Notes under the pieces: generated by a model
The model's database searches: none
What the model saw: the letters and a program-made list of their open reading frames with translations, nothing else
What the model was told of the DNA's origin: nothing
Position numbers and translations under genes: made by a program
In this document: in pieces, positions 16,191-22,877 of the stretch
How the letters are laid out: each line of letters starts with the position of its first letter
Position numbering within the stretch: position 1 is the first letter of the stretch
Virus record (IMG/VR): IMGVR_UViG_3300025896_000180
Coordinates: 1 to 25,397 of that record
Source of the DNA: a virus
DNA length: 25,397 nucleotides
Strand: one strand, 5' to 3'

Positions 16191-16471
16191 GATTGGCTCC
16201 TGATGGCGGCGGCGTACTTACGCGGGCGCTTCGCCATCGCAATCTTGGCGGCTTCGTGCATCTCTAGCGTGGCTCTCTCGTGGACGACGGCTTCGTAGGC
16301 CTCGATACCTGCACGGGACTCATACTCGGCGTCACGAACCAGATCGCTGTCGATCCCCGCGAAGAACACGCCGACATCATTGCCGTACATTCCCGGCTCG
16401 CAGTCGTAGTAGCGGGCTTTGAGGATCGCTCTCGCCACGCGCTCAACCATGTCGTCGGAGGTGGTGGTCAT
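16187..16471 (-). CDS. Hypothetical early protein (94 aa)
   Basis: This is a small helical protein with MVERVARAILKARYYDCEPGMYGND near the start and a MHEAAKIAMAKRPRKYAAAI helix near the end. The VERVARAI...A opening is common in phage-encoded small proteins of unknown function. It is coupled by ATGA to both neighbours. The last codons (AGC CAA TCA TGA) double as the ribosome binding region for the next gene. No function is assigned. Confidence 0.65.
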   Translation of the reverse strand: MTTTSDDMVERVARAILKARYYDCEPGMYGNDVGVFFAGIDSDLVRDAEYESRAGIEAYEAVVHERATLEMHEAAKIAMAKRPRKYAAAIRSQS

Positions 16472-16926
16472 CTGACGCCCCTGAGATAGCGGCCCATCTT
16501 GGCGCGCTTGACGGGGTAGACATCACGACCGTGCATCGATGTCGTGTGATCGCGTCCTCCCATCAATTTGCCGATCTGTGGCAGGGAAAGCGCCGTAAGG
16601 CGGCAGGCCCAATACATGATGAACTGGCGCGCAAAGACCAATTCCCTGTTCCGCCGGTTGCTGTTCAACTCCGAACGAGTGACGCGGAACAGCTTCATGG
16701 CCCGCTCCTCGATTGAACGGTAGGTATGCCGGAACGGGACGCCAGCGGCCTTGCGTGCCTCGGTAACGGCGGCTCTCCTCTCCTCGGCGACGCGCACCTG
16801 CGCAATCCGCGCTTCCCACGCGATCCGCTCGGCTTCCTTGCGCCGTTCCCGTTCGGCAGCAAGGCGCTTTGAAAGTATGTCCTGCGATCCAGCAACTGTG
16901 TTCCTGTAGGCGACCATGAACGCCAT
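16468..16926 (-). CDS. DnaA domain IV-like DNA-binding protein
   Basis: This is a 152-residue protein. Residues about 95-135 (ELVFARQFIMYWACRL, then LSLPQIGKLMGGRDHTT) carry the DnaA signature, including GGRDHTT, the helix-turn-helix that reads DnaA boxes. A basic coiled coil (about 20-60) replaces the ATPase domain, so it cannot unwind DNA by itself. Such proteins may mark the phage origin or interfere with the host initiator. I place the start at 16926 (AGGAG seven bases upstream). The possible helicase-loader gene is just upstream, giving a replication pair. I saw no obvious DnaA-box cluster nearby. Confidence 0.82.
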   Translation of the reverse strand: MAFMVAYRNTVAGSQDILSKRLAAERERRKEAERIAWEARIAQVRVAEERRAAVTEARKAAGVPFRHTYRSIEERAMKLFRVTRSELNSNRRNRELVFARQFIMYWACRLTALSLPQIGKLMGGRDHTTSMHGRDVYPVKRAKMGRYLRGVR

Positions 16927-16927
16927 G

Positions 16928-17470
16928 CTACGCTCCTGCTTTCTGTCTCTCGAATCTGACCTGCGCGAGCCGGAAGCTGCGCGGCAATGACTTCGGTGCA
17001 TCCGGCAGCATTGCGACCAACTCCGGATCAAGCGTCGCGTAGGACTCGGCTCTCGCCTTCTCGTCGTAACTTTCGCAGAAGCGCCGATAGATGGCGGCGA
17101 CACGCGCCCGCGCTTCAGGCGTCCTCGCAGCCTCAAACGCATCAATTTCAGCACGGAACCGCCGCTGTTCTTCTCGCTGGCGTTCCCTGCGCACGTGCTC
17201 TGCAATGGGCCTCTGCGCTTCATCGCACAACCTGCGAAGTTCGACAGGGCTCGGGAAGAACGTGTGCCCTAAATGACCTCGCATCACCGATTTGACAGCC
17301 TCGGAAAGCGCATAGCGGGTCACATTTTCCAGCGCGACGAAGTACATCCTCTGGTCCATTTCCGCGTCGTCAGCCGCTCGCGAGGGTAAGCCGGCGAGGG
17401 AAGCCAGGGCCTGCAAAACCTGTGCTTCCGTTGCCCGCGTTGTGGTGTCATGTCTCTGTGCCGGTAGCAT
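16928..17470 (-). CDS. Possible helicase-loader-like protein
   Basis: This is a 180-residue protein. Residues about 20-85 show helical repeats ending with ALSEAVKSVMRGHLGHTFFPSPVELRRLCDEA, a layout resembling small phage helicase loaders (G40P inhibitor or similar), where a compact helical domain binds the replicative helicase. A charged coiled coil (about 86-130) follows. No P-loop is present, so it is not a DnaC-type ATPase. It is next to the DnaA domain IV protein, so a replication role is reasonable. It overlaps the upstream gene by 23 nt and ends one base before the next start. Confidence 0.5.
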   Translation of the reverse strand: MLPAQRHDTTTRATEAQVLQALASLAGLPSRAADDAEMDQRMYFVALENVTRYALSEAVKSVMRGHLGHTFFPSPVELRRLCDEAQRPIAEHVRRERQREEQRRFRAEIDAFEAARTPEARARVAAIYRRFCESYDEKARAESYATLDPELVAMLPDAPKSLPRSFRLAQVRFERQKAGA

Positions 17471-17762
17471 CGTCCGTCCTCATTGCCGCGAGTTGCATTC
17501 TGGCGAGTTCGCCCGCGTTTCTCGGCTTCGTTGGCCTGATGTCACGCACCCATGATGCGGAGAAGCCCTGCCACGCCCGTTCGATCATCAGTTCTGCGGC
17601 TTCGTTGGCGTTGCCCCACTCGGCGAAGCGCTTGGCGAGGAGCTTGGCCGCCAGAACTGTCAGCGGCTTCTTGATCGTCACGCGGCGGTGCTCGATGACG
17701 CCTATGGCGTGCTCTTCATCGAGAACGGAAAGGAGAGCGTCTAGGATTGCCTGTTGGCTCAT
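17448..17762 (-). CDS. Hypothetical early protein (104 aa)
   Basis: This is a soluble helical protein (ILDALLSVLDEEHAIGVIEHRRVTIKKPLTVLAAKLLAKRF). No family is recognised. I choose the ATG at 17762, with AGGAG nine bases upstream. A second in-frame ATG at 17825 overlaps the previous stop as ATGA and would add 21 Pro/Arg-rich residues, so the true start is uncertain. It precedes the possible loader gene and overlaps it by 23 nt, so an accessory replication role is plausible. Confidence 0.6.
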   Translation of the reverse strand: MSQQAILDALLSVLDEEHAIGVIEHRRVTIKKPLTVLAAKLLAKRFAEWGNANEAAELMIERAWQGFSASWVRDIRPTKPRNAGELARMQLAAMRTDDATGTET

Positions 17763-17821
17763 GCCGCCATCTCCTGATGCTCCTGAATGACGACGACGCA
17801 GGCCGGGCCTGGGAGGATTGA

Positions 17822-18727
17822 TCATGCCGCTCTCTTTCGCGCAAACTTGTCCAATACGCGCCGGCACTCGATACAGACCCTTGCTCGCCCGAACGGGCCG
17901 CCCTTGTTCTTGCAGAAATAATCAAGTGTTTTGATCTCGCCGCAGTGCGAGCACGACAAAACGTCGTCACAGGATTCTTGCGCTATCGAGACAATGATGC
18001 TCGGGTTCTCTTTCTTGATGCACCAGTCAAGTTTTCCGATCGAAAACCATCTGTCATCGATGTCGACTGCCTTCTTGATCGCGTCACACAACGTGTCGAC
18101 GACATTGATGGCATCGCTCTTGTGGTCTGGCTTCTCGACATAGAATGAAACCCAAACTTTGTTTTGCGCGACGCGTCGTCCCGCTAGCGCGGACGTGACT
18201 GCTCGCTGCACTTGCGCGTCGAATTTTCTAACCTCTTGGAGCATGTAGACGGCGCCGCCAGGATTTAACCGCCAACGCCTATTCTTCGACGCATTGTTGC
18301 TGTAAGGGATGCTGAACGTTACAGACCATTCCATCGACGGTTCGTCGAAAATGTCTGTTAGCCGCGTTTTCTGCTTTCCTCTGTTTGCCTTGATCCAGTC
18401 GATTGCCTCATTTCTGGTCTCGGCCCGCCTCACAACGGCATCGCCTGATGCCGTCTGCTGGGCCTTATAACTACAGTCTTCGCAATATTTGCGGCGCTTC
18501 CACTTTGACCTGAACGAAACCCCGCAGCGGGAACAAACTTTTTCCTCCTCACGGAGGGACTGAGCGCCATCCCGTTGTGGAAATTTGTCTCTATAGCGAC
18601 GGCACAGCGCGTTAATGCAATATGGCGTAGTGGAAAATGCTGCGGCTATGTCATTGACCCTGACATTCTGCGCCCACATCTGCGAAATGACATCAATTTG
18701 TCTGTCGGTCGGAATAAACTTCTTCAT
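17822..18727 (-). CDS. Composite protein: HTH, zinc ribbon, RusA-like resolvase, zinc tail
   Basis: This 301-residue protein has four parts. Residues 1-46 resemble a GcrA-type helix-turn-helix (DRQIDVISQMWAQ...RVNDIAAAFS). Residues 65-85 form a CxxC-x13-CxxC zinc ribbon. Residues about 132-250 match a RusA Holliday-junction resolvase, with VTFSIPYSNNASKNRRW as the entry strand and KPDHKSDAINVVDTLCDAIKKAVDIDD as the acidic core (D201, D205, D211, D224/D225). Residues 259-288 form a second CxxC...CxxC motif like those linked to HNH nucleases. RusA proteins are usually about 120 residues, so this is an unusual fusion. It overlaps a RusA remnant upstream by ATGA, suggesting gene replacement. Some RusA acidic spacing is non-canonical, so activity is uncertain. 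Confidence 0.75.
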   Translation of the reverse strand: MKKFIPTDRQIDVISQMWAQNVRVNDIAAAFSTTPYCINALCRRYRDKFPQRDGAQSLREEEKVCSRCGVSFRSKWKRRKYCEDCSYKAQQTASGDAVVRRAETRNEAIDWIKANRGKQKTRLTDIFDEPSMEWSVTFSIPYSNNASKNRRWRLNPGGAVYMLQEVRKFDAQVQRAVTSALAGRRVAQNKVWVSFYVEKPDHKSDAINVVDTLCDAIKKAVDIDDRWFSIGKLDWCIKKENPSIIVSIAQESCDDVLSCSHCGEIKTLDYFCKNKGGPFGRARVCIECRRVLDKFARKRAA

Positions 18728-18843
18728 TCAAAGACCTCGTTCTGCCATGCGAGATAGCGCTTGGTAGGAACTCGGCCGCGACCCGCTACGTTGGTGAAGC
18801 AGGCCGAGAGCGGGACAGGCGCGGGAAGTTCGATGCGTGTCAT
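18724..18843 (-). pseudogene. RusA N-terminal remnant (39 aa)
   Basis: This short reading frame encodes MTRIELPAPVPLSACFTNV, then a GRGRVPTKRYLAWQNE segment, before a stop. It looks like the beginning of a phage RusA resolvase (substrate-binding entry plus the RYxxW helix) and ends where the catalytic core should follow. Its TGA overlaps the ATG of the composite RusA protein as ATGA. The simplest reading is an ancestral rusA truncated when a longer RusA-containing gene was recombined in. It may still be translated, since the overlaps are intact on both sides. Confidence 0.68.
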
Positions 18844-19553
18844 TCTGCTGCCTCACCGAATAGAGGCTGCTGGACGGGCTGGGGAGCCGGTGCGGAGACA
18901 AACATATCAGGGCGGTCGTAGGCGTCCTGAATGCGGCGACACATCGTGTCGAAGTGATGCCTCTCACGTTCAATCCCGATGAACTGCAGGCGACGCTTGA
19001 CACATGCGACACCTGTCGTTCCGCTGCCCGCATATGGGTCGAGGACAATGCTCACCGGCGCCGGGAGATGGGATAGACACCACTCCATGACCCCAAGCGG
19101 CTTCTGTGTCAGATGGAAGCGTTCCTCCTTGCCCTTGCGGAGCATCCCGTTCCACATCCAGTTGATGCGGCGAACGGCCTTGTCCAGATTTGTCCAAGCC
19201 AACTCGCAGTCAGCAAAGTCGTTAGCGCCATTTTCCTTGTCCCACACAAGCCAGCATTTGGACGGGGGTAGGCTGAAATAGTTGCCGCCAAAGATGATCT
19301 GCCAATCCGAGTTGGCGAGCATCCATTCGATGATGGCCGGGTCTGCGGGCTCCTGATCCCAATCGTCATGCCCATAATCGCCGGAGGCTGCGGCATTCCC
19401 GCGCGTCCGATTCTTCGCGGCGCTCTCGCCGATCCCGTAGGGCGGATCTGACACGCACGCATCGACACGGCCGAGGCTCGCGATGATGTCGCGATTGTCG
19501 CCAAGCAGCAGCCGGCAGCCGCCTATCACGACCTCTTTGCGGATAGCGCTCAT
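18840..19553 (-). CDS. Beta-class DNA methyltransferase (orphan)
   Basis: This is a 237-residue enzyme. Motif IV DPPYG is at 36-40, HLTQKP at about 147-152, and the S-adenosylmethionine loop VLDPYAGSGTTG at 170-181. The order of catalytic motif first and AdoMet motif last marks the beta class (N6-adenine or N4-cytosine). No restriction enzyme is nearby, so it probably protects phage DNA or tunes regulation. The start MSAIRKE at 19553 overlaps the previous stop as ATGA. The recognition sequence cannot be inferred. Confidence 0.87.
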   Translation of the reverse strand: MSAIRKEVVIGGCRLLLGDNRDIIASLGRVDACVSDPPYGIGESAAKNRTRGNAAASGDYGHDDWDQEPADPAIIEWMLANSDWQIIFGGNYFSLPPSKCWLVWDKENGANDFADCELAWTNLDKAVRRINWMWNGMLRKGKEERFHLTQKPLGVMEWCLSHLPAPVSIVLDPYAGSGTTGVACVKRRLQFIGIERERHHFDTMCRRIQDAYDRPDMFVSAPAPQPVQQPLFGEAAE

Positions 19554-19738
19554 ACCGCCTCCGTCACCTTCATGAAGAGCCATGCAAGCGTGCCGATCAC
19601 AGCCGCAAAACTGCCGAACGCCCCATATTTCCACCACCACGGGATAACCGGGATGTCAGTCGTGATGTCAGGCTCGCACTCACAGTGCCCGCCGCATTTG
19701 CAGTCGGGCCAGAGTTGGCAGTCGTCGTGTCCGTTCAT
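19550..19738 (-). CDS. Cys-rich single-pass membrane micro-protein (62 aa)
   Basis: The first half holds five closely spaced Cys residues (CQLWPDCKCGGHCEC), likely metal-binding or disulphide-bonded. The second half is one membrane helix (YGAFGSFAAVIGTLAWLFM) preceded by a WWWK anchor. The topology cannot be set from sequence. The start at 19738 has GGGG upstream, and an in-frame ATG at 19753 would add five residues. It ends ATGA-coupled to the methyltransferase. I do not recognise a family. Confidence 0.65.
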   Translation of the reverse strand: MNGHDDCQLWPDCKCGGHCECEPDITTDIPVIPWWWKYGAFGSFAAVIGTLAWLFMKVTEAV

Positions 19739-19787
19739 GTTATCCCCACCCATGAGGATTGCACCCTGGCCGTGTGCTGGCACTCGC

Positions 19788-20327
19788 TCAAAAGGCGTAT
19801 TCCTTGGTTTCTTCTCTTCCGCTCGCGCCTAGCGCTACTTCTGCCGGCGACACACACCCGCCTGGTGTGTAGTACCCGTTCCGATAGCAGCGGTCCTCGG
19901 CGACGCCTTCAACCCAGAAGCAGGTGCCGCAAACGCGCTTCGCCGGCTCGTCGAGCGCTCGCATATCCGCCGGCCGAACCCTCACGAGAAGTTGGTCGTT
20001 CTGCGTAAAAACGTCCTTTGCTTCGACGCCTTCGCCGTGTACGTCGATACCGTGGTCGACCTGAACGATGAACTTTGCGCCACTCTCGCGTAAAACCGTC
20101 CCACTAAACTGCAAACGCGTGGTGGCTTCATCATACCCACCGCATTTGTCCCACAGGGTCCAATGAAACGAGATGCGCTGGCCTTGATGAAACAGCGCCT
20201 TTCGATCAGCGCACCGGAATTTAATGCTGTAGACAGAAAGCCCGCGCAATCCGTCTGCGATTTCCTTGCGGCGCTGGCACGTCGCCTTGTCGACAGCGCA
20301 GTTTGTACATGAAGCGTAGTGCGTCAC
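19788..20327 (-). CDS. Cys-rich hypothetical protein (179 aa)
   Basis: This protein has paired cysteines in two clusters: SCTNCAVDKATC near the N-terminus, and VCGTCFWVEG...CYRNG...GGC near the C-terminus (about 140-165), suggesting zinc sites. The middle is beta-rich and hydrophilic (QRISFHWTLWDKCGGYD, then TTRLQFSGTVL). I place the start at a GTG at 20327 because AAGGAG lies seven bases upstream; another GTG at 20342 would put that site inside the gene. Similar Cys-rich proteins are common in rhizobial phage early operons, but no function is known. Confidence 0.62.
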   Translation of the reverse strand: MTHYASCTNCAVDKATCQRRKEIADGLRGLSVYSIKFRCADRKALFHQGQRISFHWTLWDKCGGYDEATTRLQFSGTVLRESGAKFIVQVDHGIDVHGEGVEAKDVFTQNDQLLVRVRPADMRALDEPAKRVCGTCFWVEGVAEDRCYRNGYYTPGGCVSPAEVALGASGREETKEYAF

Positions 20328-20338
20328 GTCGTTCTCCT

Positions 20339-20542
20339 TCACACCGGATGATGGAATAAGTCGCCGTCGTTCTCGGGGATGATGACGCCGAGGGCTTCGA
20401 ACGCGACAGATTCAGCCGATTGCGCCTGCTCACGGCGGCGTCGCTCGACTTCCTCGACGTAGCGGGCGGTCGAGATGACACCCGCATCCGCCCATGCTTT
20501 GAGCGTGTCTATGTCTACGTCGGGGAGAGGCGTGGTGTTCAT
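20339..20542 (-). CDS. Small hypothetical protein (67 aa)
   Basis: This is a small, mainly helical acidic protein (LPDVDIDTLKAWADAGVISTARYVEEVERRRRE, then a C-terminal FEALGVIIPENDGDLFHHP). No domain is recognised. The ATG at 20542 overlaps the previous stop as ATGA, which supports the choice over an upstream start inside the preceding gene. It precedes the Cys-rich protein gene by 11 nt and is part of the same operon. Confidence 0.6.
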   Translation of the reverse strand: MNTTPLPDVDIDTLKAWADAGVISTARYVEEVERRRREQAQSAESVAFEALGVIIPENDGDLFHHPV

Positions 20543-20814
20543 GACGACGCCTTCCGTGCTGCGAGCATGGCGTCGGCGGCGATGTAAGCCGTCCGCGCGA
20601 TGTTTCCCCAATGCTCGCGAAGCGCCTCGTCAATGTCGTATTGATCGGCATCGATACTAACGTCCAAGGCTCCGTTATCGGTTGCCGCGCCGACTAGGAA
20701 TTGGCCCGCGAAGTAGTCTCGGAGGCTCATACCAGGTGAGTGGTATTTCGGGTTGCCATGGCCCTCGCCTTCGCTTGGGAAAGCCGGCCCGCCGTCGTCG
20801 ATCTTGTCAGTCAT
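20539..20814 (-). CDS. GGPAFP-motif phage protein (91 aa)
   Basis: The protein starts MTDKIDDGGPAFP and continues with SPGMSLRDYFAGQFL, the GGPAFP...MSLRDYFAGQ arrangement of a widespread small phage/prophage family of unknown function. The remainder is an acidic helix ending AADAMLAARKASS. I place the start at 20814 because the motif lies close to the N-terminus, as in the family. An ATGA overlap couples it to the following gene. It is a reliable early-operon marker with no known role. Confidence 0.78.
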   Translation of the reverse strand: MTDKIDDGGPAFPSEGEGHGNPKYHSPGMSLRDYFAGQFLVGAATDNGALDVSIDADQYDIDEALREHWGNIARTAYIAADAMLAARKASS

Positions 20815-20836
20815 GGTCACTCTCCATCTCCTCGCT

Positions 20837-21070
20837 TCACGTCGTCTCGCCAGCGCTGGTAGAAGGCGCGCGACGGTTGAAAAATGCATAGATGTCGCCA
20901 TCAGACATTTCGAGCGCATCGTTGCGAGCCAAGCGCGGCCATGTTGCGCCGCAACACCCACATTCGAACGTGATAGTATCGCCGCCGTGTATCTCAGACG
21001 GCGGGTAGTCGCGGTCATCAATCCTGACGCCGCAGAATGGGCATGGAAGAAGCTTCTCAGTCATCGTCAT
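20837..21070 (-). CDS. Lar-like restriction-alleviation zinc protein
   Basis: This 77-residue protein has LLPCPFCG near the start and FECGCCGATWP in the middle, the two-knuckle zinc layout of Lar/restriction alleviation-like proteins (often CPFCG...C..C). Such proteins interfere with host type I restriction, and the orphan methyltransferase downstream fits the same theme. The start could be ATG 21070 (ATGA overlap) or 21064. An ATTFNRR-like C-terminal pattern (AFFNRRAP) is also typical of this group. Confidence 0.7.
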   Translation of the reverse strand: MTMTEKLLPCPFCGVRIDDRDYPPSEIHGGDTITFECGCCGATWPRLARNDALEMSDGDIYAFFNRRAPSTSAGETT

Positions 21071-21423
21071 GCCCTCCCTTTCCGCGTCGCGCGCGCCTTC
21101 TCAATGCGCGCAGCAAGACGGCGAGCCTCGCGCTCCAAATCTTCAAGATTATCATTCTCGTTCAGCGCCTTCTCGACTGAGATTTCGTGCTGGAGTTTCG
21201 CGACCTGCCTCTGGCATAGATCGAGGTATGCGCCCCTGATGCGGGCAAACAAACCCGCTTCGACCGTCTTCGCGCGGCCCGTTCGAATGTGGTTCAACGT
21301 CCAGAACGGCAAACCGTAGCTGGCTTCGAGACGCGATAGCGCACTCTCCTGATCACCCCACCCACGGGTTTCCGCCTCGACCATGCGCCGGACGTAGCCA
21401 GCCGCCATTTCCGCGCTACTCAT
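21067..21423 (-). CDS. Hypothetical HTH-like early protein (118 aa)
   Basis: This helical protein begins MSSAEMAAGYVRRMVEAETRGWGDQESALSRLE, has a turn-containing DNA-binding-like segment YGLPFWTLNHIRTGRAKTV (about 38-56), and ends with a charged coiled coil (about 80-118). I place the start at 21423, with GGAG nine bases upstream; an ATG at 21459 would add 12 residues. It precedes the Lar-like gene (ATGA). A DNA-binding role is suggested by the fold pattern but not shown. Confidence 0.65.
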   Translation of the reverse strand: MSSAEMAAGYVRRMVEAETRGWGDQESALSRLEASYGLPFWTLNHIRTGRAKTVEAGLFARIRGAYLDLCQRQVAKLQHEISVEKALNENDNLEDLEREARRLAARIEKARATRKGRA

Positions 21424-21477
21424 GACTTTGCGCTCCGTATGCTCGTTTTCTCTGCACATGCTTCCGATGATCCTTCG

Positions 21478-21495
21478 CTACGGTTTGACCCGTAG
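21478..21495. repeat. Small inverted repeat upstream of the plus-strand gene
   Basis: CTACGG and CCGTAG flank a six-base loop (TTTGAC). The repeat lies in the gap between the start of the minus-strand 118-residue gene and the plus-strand gene at 21521. It could be an operator or an mRNA leader hairpin. No U-tract follows, so it is not a terminator. Confidence 0.4.
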
Positions 21496-21520
21496 ACAGG
21501 AACACGGAAGGACTTGACTG

Positions 21521-21763
21521 ATGCGCATTCAGACCCGCCAAGATCACGATGCGCGTCAGTTGGACTTGTTTTCGCGGCAAGCGGCATCTTCCCCCAGGGG
21601 GAGAAAGCCGTTGCTGCCGGCGAACGATAATCAGAGGCCATCATTGTCCCTCCCAATTCCGCGCCCGTTGACACGGGTCGAGGTCGAGAGAGCGGCCGAA
21701 CTGGATAGAATGCTCGCGCTCAGAAGCGCGCTGCGACGAGCGATGGAAAAGCCGCAGAAGTAG
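21521..21763 (+). CDS. Plus-strand small protein inside the leftward operon (80 aa)
   Basis: This gene runs opposite to the surrounding operon. The product has QLDLFSRQAASS, a KPLLPANDNQRPS segment typical of rhizobial small proteins, and a helical RVEVERAAELDRMLALRSALRRAM end. AAGGA lies nine bases before the ATG, and third codon positions are GC-rich. No function is recognised. On the minus strand the same region contains two short frames chained by ATGA overlaps (21641-21790 and 21420-21644), so the coding strand is not certain; I prefer the plus strand on protein character and codon use. Confidence 0.58.
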   Translation: MRIQTRQDHDARQLDLFSRQAASSPRGRKPLLPANDNQRPSLSLPIPRPLTRVEVERAAELDRMLALRSALRRAMEKPQK

Positions 21764-21786
21764 CCGGATGGCGTCGAGTAGCGCGG

Positions 21787-21957
21787 TCATTTGCGGCCAC
21801 CGAGCACATACAAAATCTGCCCAACGCCGCAGCAGACAAAGACGAGAACCAATGCAGCGCCTGCATTACGTGCCGGATAATAGCCGGACACCAGAGACGC
21901 GGTGAAAACAGCCGCCATGAAATACCAGTACAGTGCTGCCTTCTGGTCGCCAGTCAT
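21787..21957 (-). CDS. Two-helix membrane protein (56 aa)
   Basis: This short gene encodes MTGDQKAALYWYFMAAVF, a first hydrophobic segment (about 9-28), a short GYYPARNAG loop and a second helix (AALVLVFVCCGVGQILYVL). It is therefore a likely two-pass inner-membrane protein. The ATG overlaps the previous stop as ATGA. Small phage membrane proteins in early operons can act in superinfection exclusion or membrane enzyme control, but nothing specific is visible here. It was found by reading the strand directly. Confidence 0.68.
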   Translation of the reverse strand: MTGDQKAALYWYFMAAVFTASLVSGYYPARNAGAALVLVFVCCGVGQILYVLGGRK

Positions 21958-22283
21958 GCGGCACCTTTCCCGCCAGGGAACACAATCAATTCCCCCTTGG
22001 GTTTCGATTGAGTCGGTTCGTCTTCGAGATCAGGTAACGGTCCGCCGGCCAGCCAAACTGCAACGGATGCCTTCTGTCGCGTCGCGTACATCGACATCCA
22101 CGAATCGGAATATCCAGGATGGCCGATCAGTTTTGCCTGCCGAACGCCAAAGCCATTCTCGCGAAGGACCCACCATCCGTGGTACTCATCGCCAGTCGGC
22201 TGTCCGTCTCTCACAATTCGAGTAAACCCATGGACACGGCCCACGTATCGCATTGGGAACTTCGCAAAAAAGTCGCGTATCAT
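21954..22283 (-). CDS. Hypothetical early protein (109 aa)
   Basis: This soluble beta-rich protein (RDFFAKFPMRYVGRVHGFTRIVRDGQ, then YHGWWVLRENGFGVRQAKLIGHPG) has a charged C-terminus. No family is recognised. It is coupled by ATGA on both sides. The aromatic/His-rich core might bind a ligand or nucleic acid, but this is not supported further. Confidence 0.65.
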   Translation of the reverse strand: MIRDFFAKFPMRYVGRVHGFTRIVRDGQPTGDEYHGWWVLRENGFGVRQAKLIGHPGYSDSWMSMYATRQKASVAVWLAGGPLPDLEDEPTQSKPKGELIVFPGGKGAA

Positions 22284-22669
22284 GCGTCTACCCTCTCTTC
22301 CGGAGAGACGAGGACGCGAGCACGTTTCGCCTTTACAAGGAGGCGACCAAACCCAAACGCTAAGCCGCGAACCTCATCAGGAGCCTGTTCATATGCCGCC
22401 GTGATGATGTTCTTCGCGTCATCGACGAGATTGCCGTGAGACCAACAAAAGCATGGGATGTTGATCGAAACGAACCGCCGAATGCCAACGCAATGGCTGC
22501 ATGTCCTCGGCTGGTAGCTATACCCGTCATGTACCCCAAAAGCGTATTCGTGGGTTTCTCCGACAGCGATCTTCTTGTCGCATTCGTAGCAACGATACTC
22601 TTTCCGAGCCTTCACCATGCGGCTCGAATAGACATCCGGGCTCTCGTAATCGCAGTAGCAGTCAATCAC
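22280..22669 (-). CDS. Cys-rich zinc-binding-like protein (129 aa)
   Basis: The N-terminus has CYCDYESPDVY, and a following EYRCYECDKKIAVGETHEY...RTCSHCVG arrangement forms CxxC pairs like a treble-clef or zinc-ribbon domain. A third CFCWSHG cluster lies near the middle. The last 45 residues are helical (YEQAPDEVRGLAFGFGRLL). Such RCYEC...GE proteins are frequent in phages and are of unknown function. It overlaps the start of the next gene by ATGA. Confidence 0.68.
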   Translation of the reverse strand: MIDCYCDYESPDVYSSRMVKARKEYRCYECDKKIAVGETHEYAFGVHDGYSYQPRTCSHCVGIRRFVSINIPCFCWSHGNLVDDAKNIITAAYEQAPDEVRGLAFGFGRLLVKAKRARVLVSPEERVDA

Positions 22670-22877
22670 GGCGCATCTCCTGAGAAAAAGCCGGGACGGG
22701 CGCGGTATCGCCGAGGGGTGCGTTCGCGCCCGTCCCGATCAGCGACGGGGAGGAAGTCGTCGCCGATAGTGACCAGAACAGATATGCGATGAAGCCGAGA
22801 GCAACGGCAGCGGCGACAAGCGCGCTCGCCAGGAATGCTCCCATGTCTTCATATGAGAGGTCTTCGTGAGGGTTCAT
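22662..22877 (-). CDS. Single-pass membrane protein (71 aa)
   Basis: The acidic N-terminus (MNPHEDLSYEDMG) is followed by a membrane helix (AFLASALVAAAVALGFIAYLFW, about 14-35) and a Pro/Ser/Gly-rich C-terminal tail (about 36-71). It overlaps the next gene by eight bases and is preceded by GGTGG near the ATG. Orientation and function are unknown; it is one of four likely membrane or exported micro-proteins in this early operon. Confidence 0.65.
   Translation of the reverse strand: MNPHEDLSYEDMGAFLASALVAAAVALGFIAYLFWSLSATTSSPSLIGTGANAPLGDTAPVPAFSQEMRRD

Noticed and set aside
16400-17500. Replication origin near the DnaA-like gene
   Set aside because: I looked for TTATNCACA-like boxes and AT-rich iterons and saw no cluster; only single weak TTATCC matches occur elsewhere.
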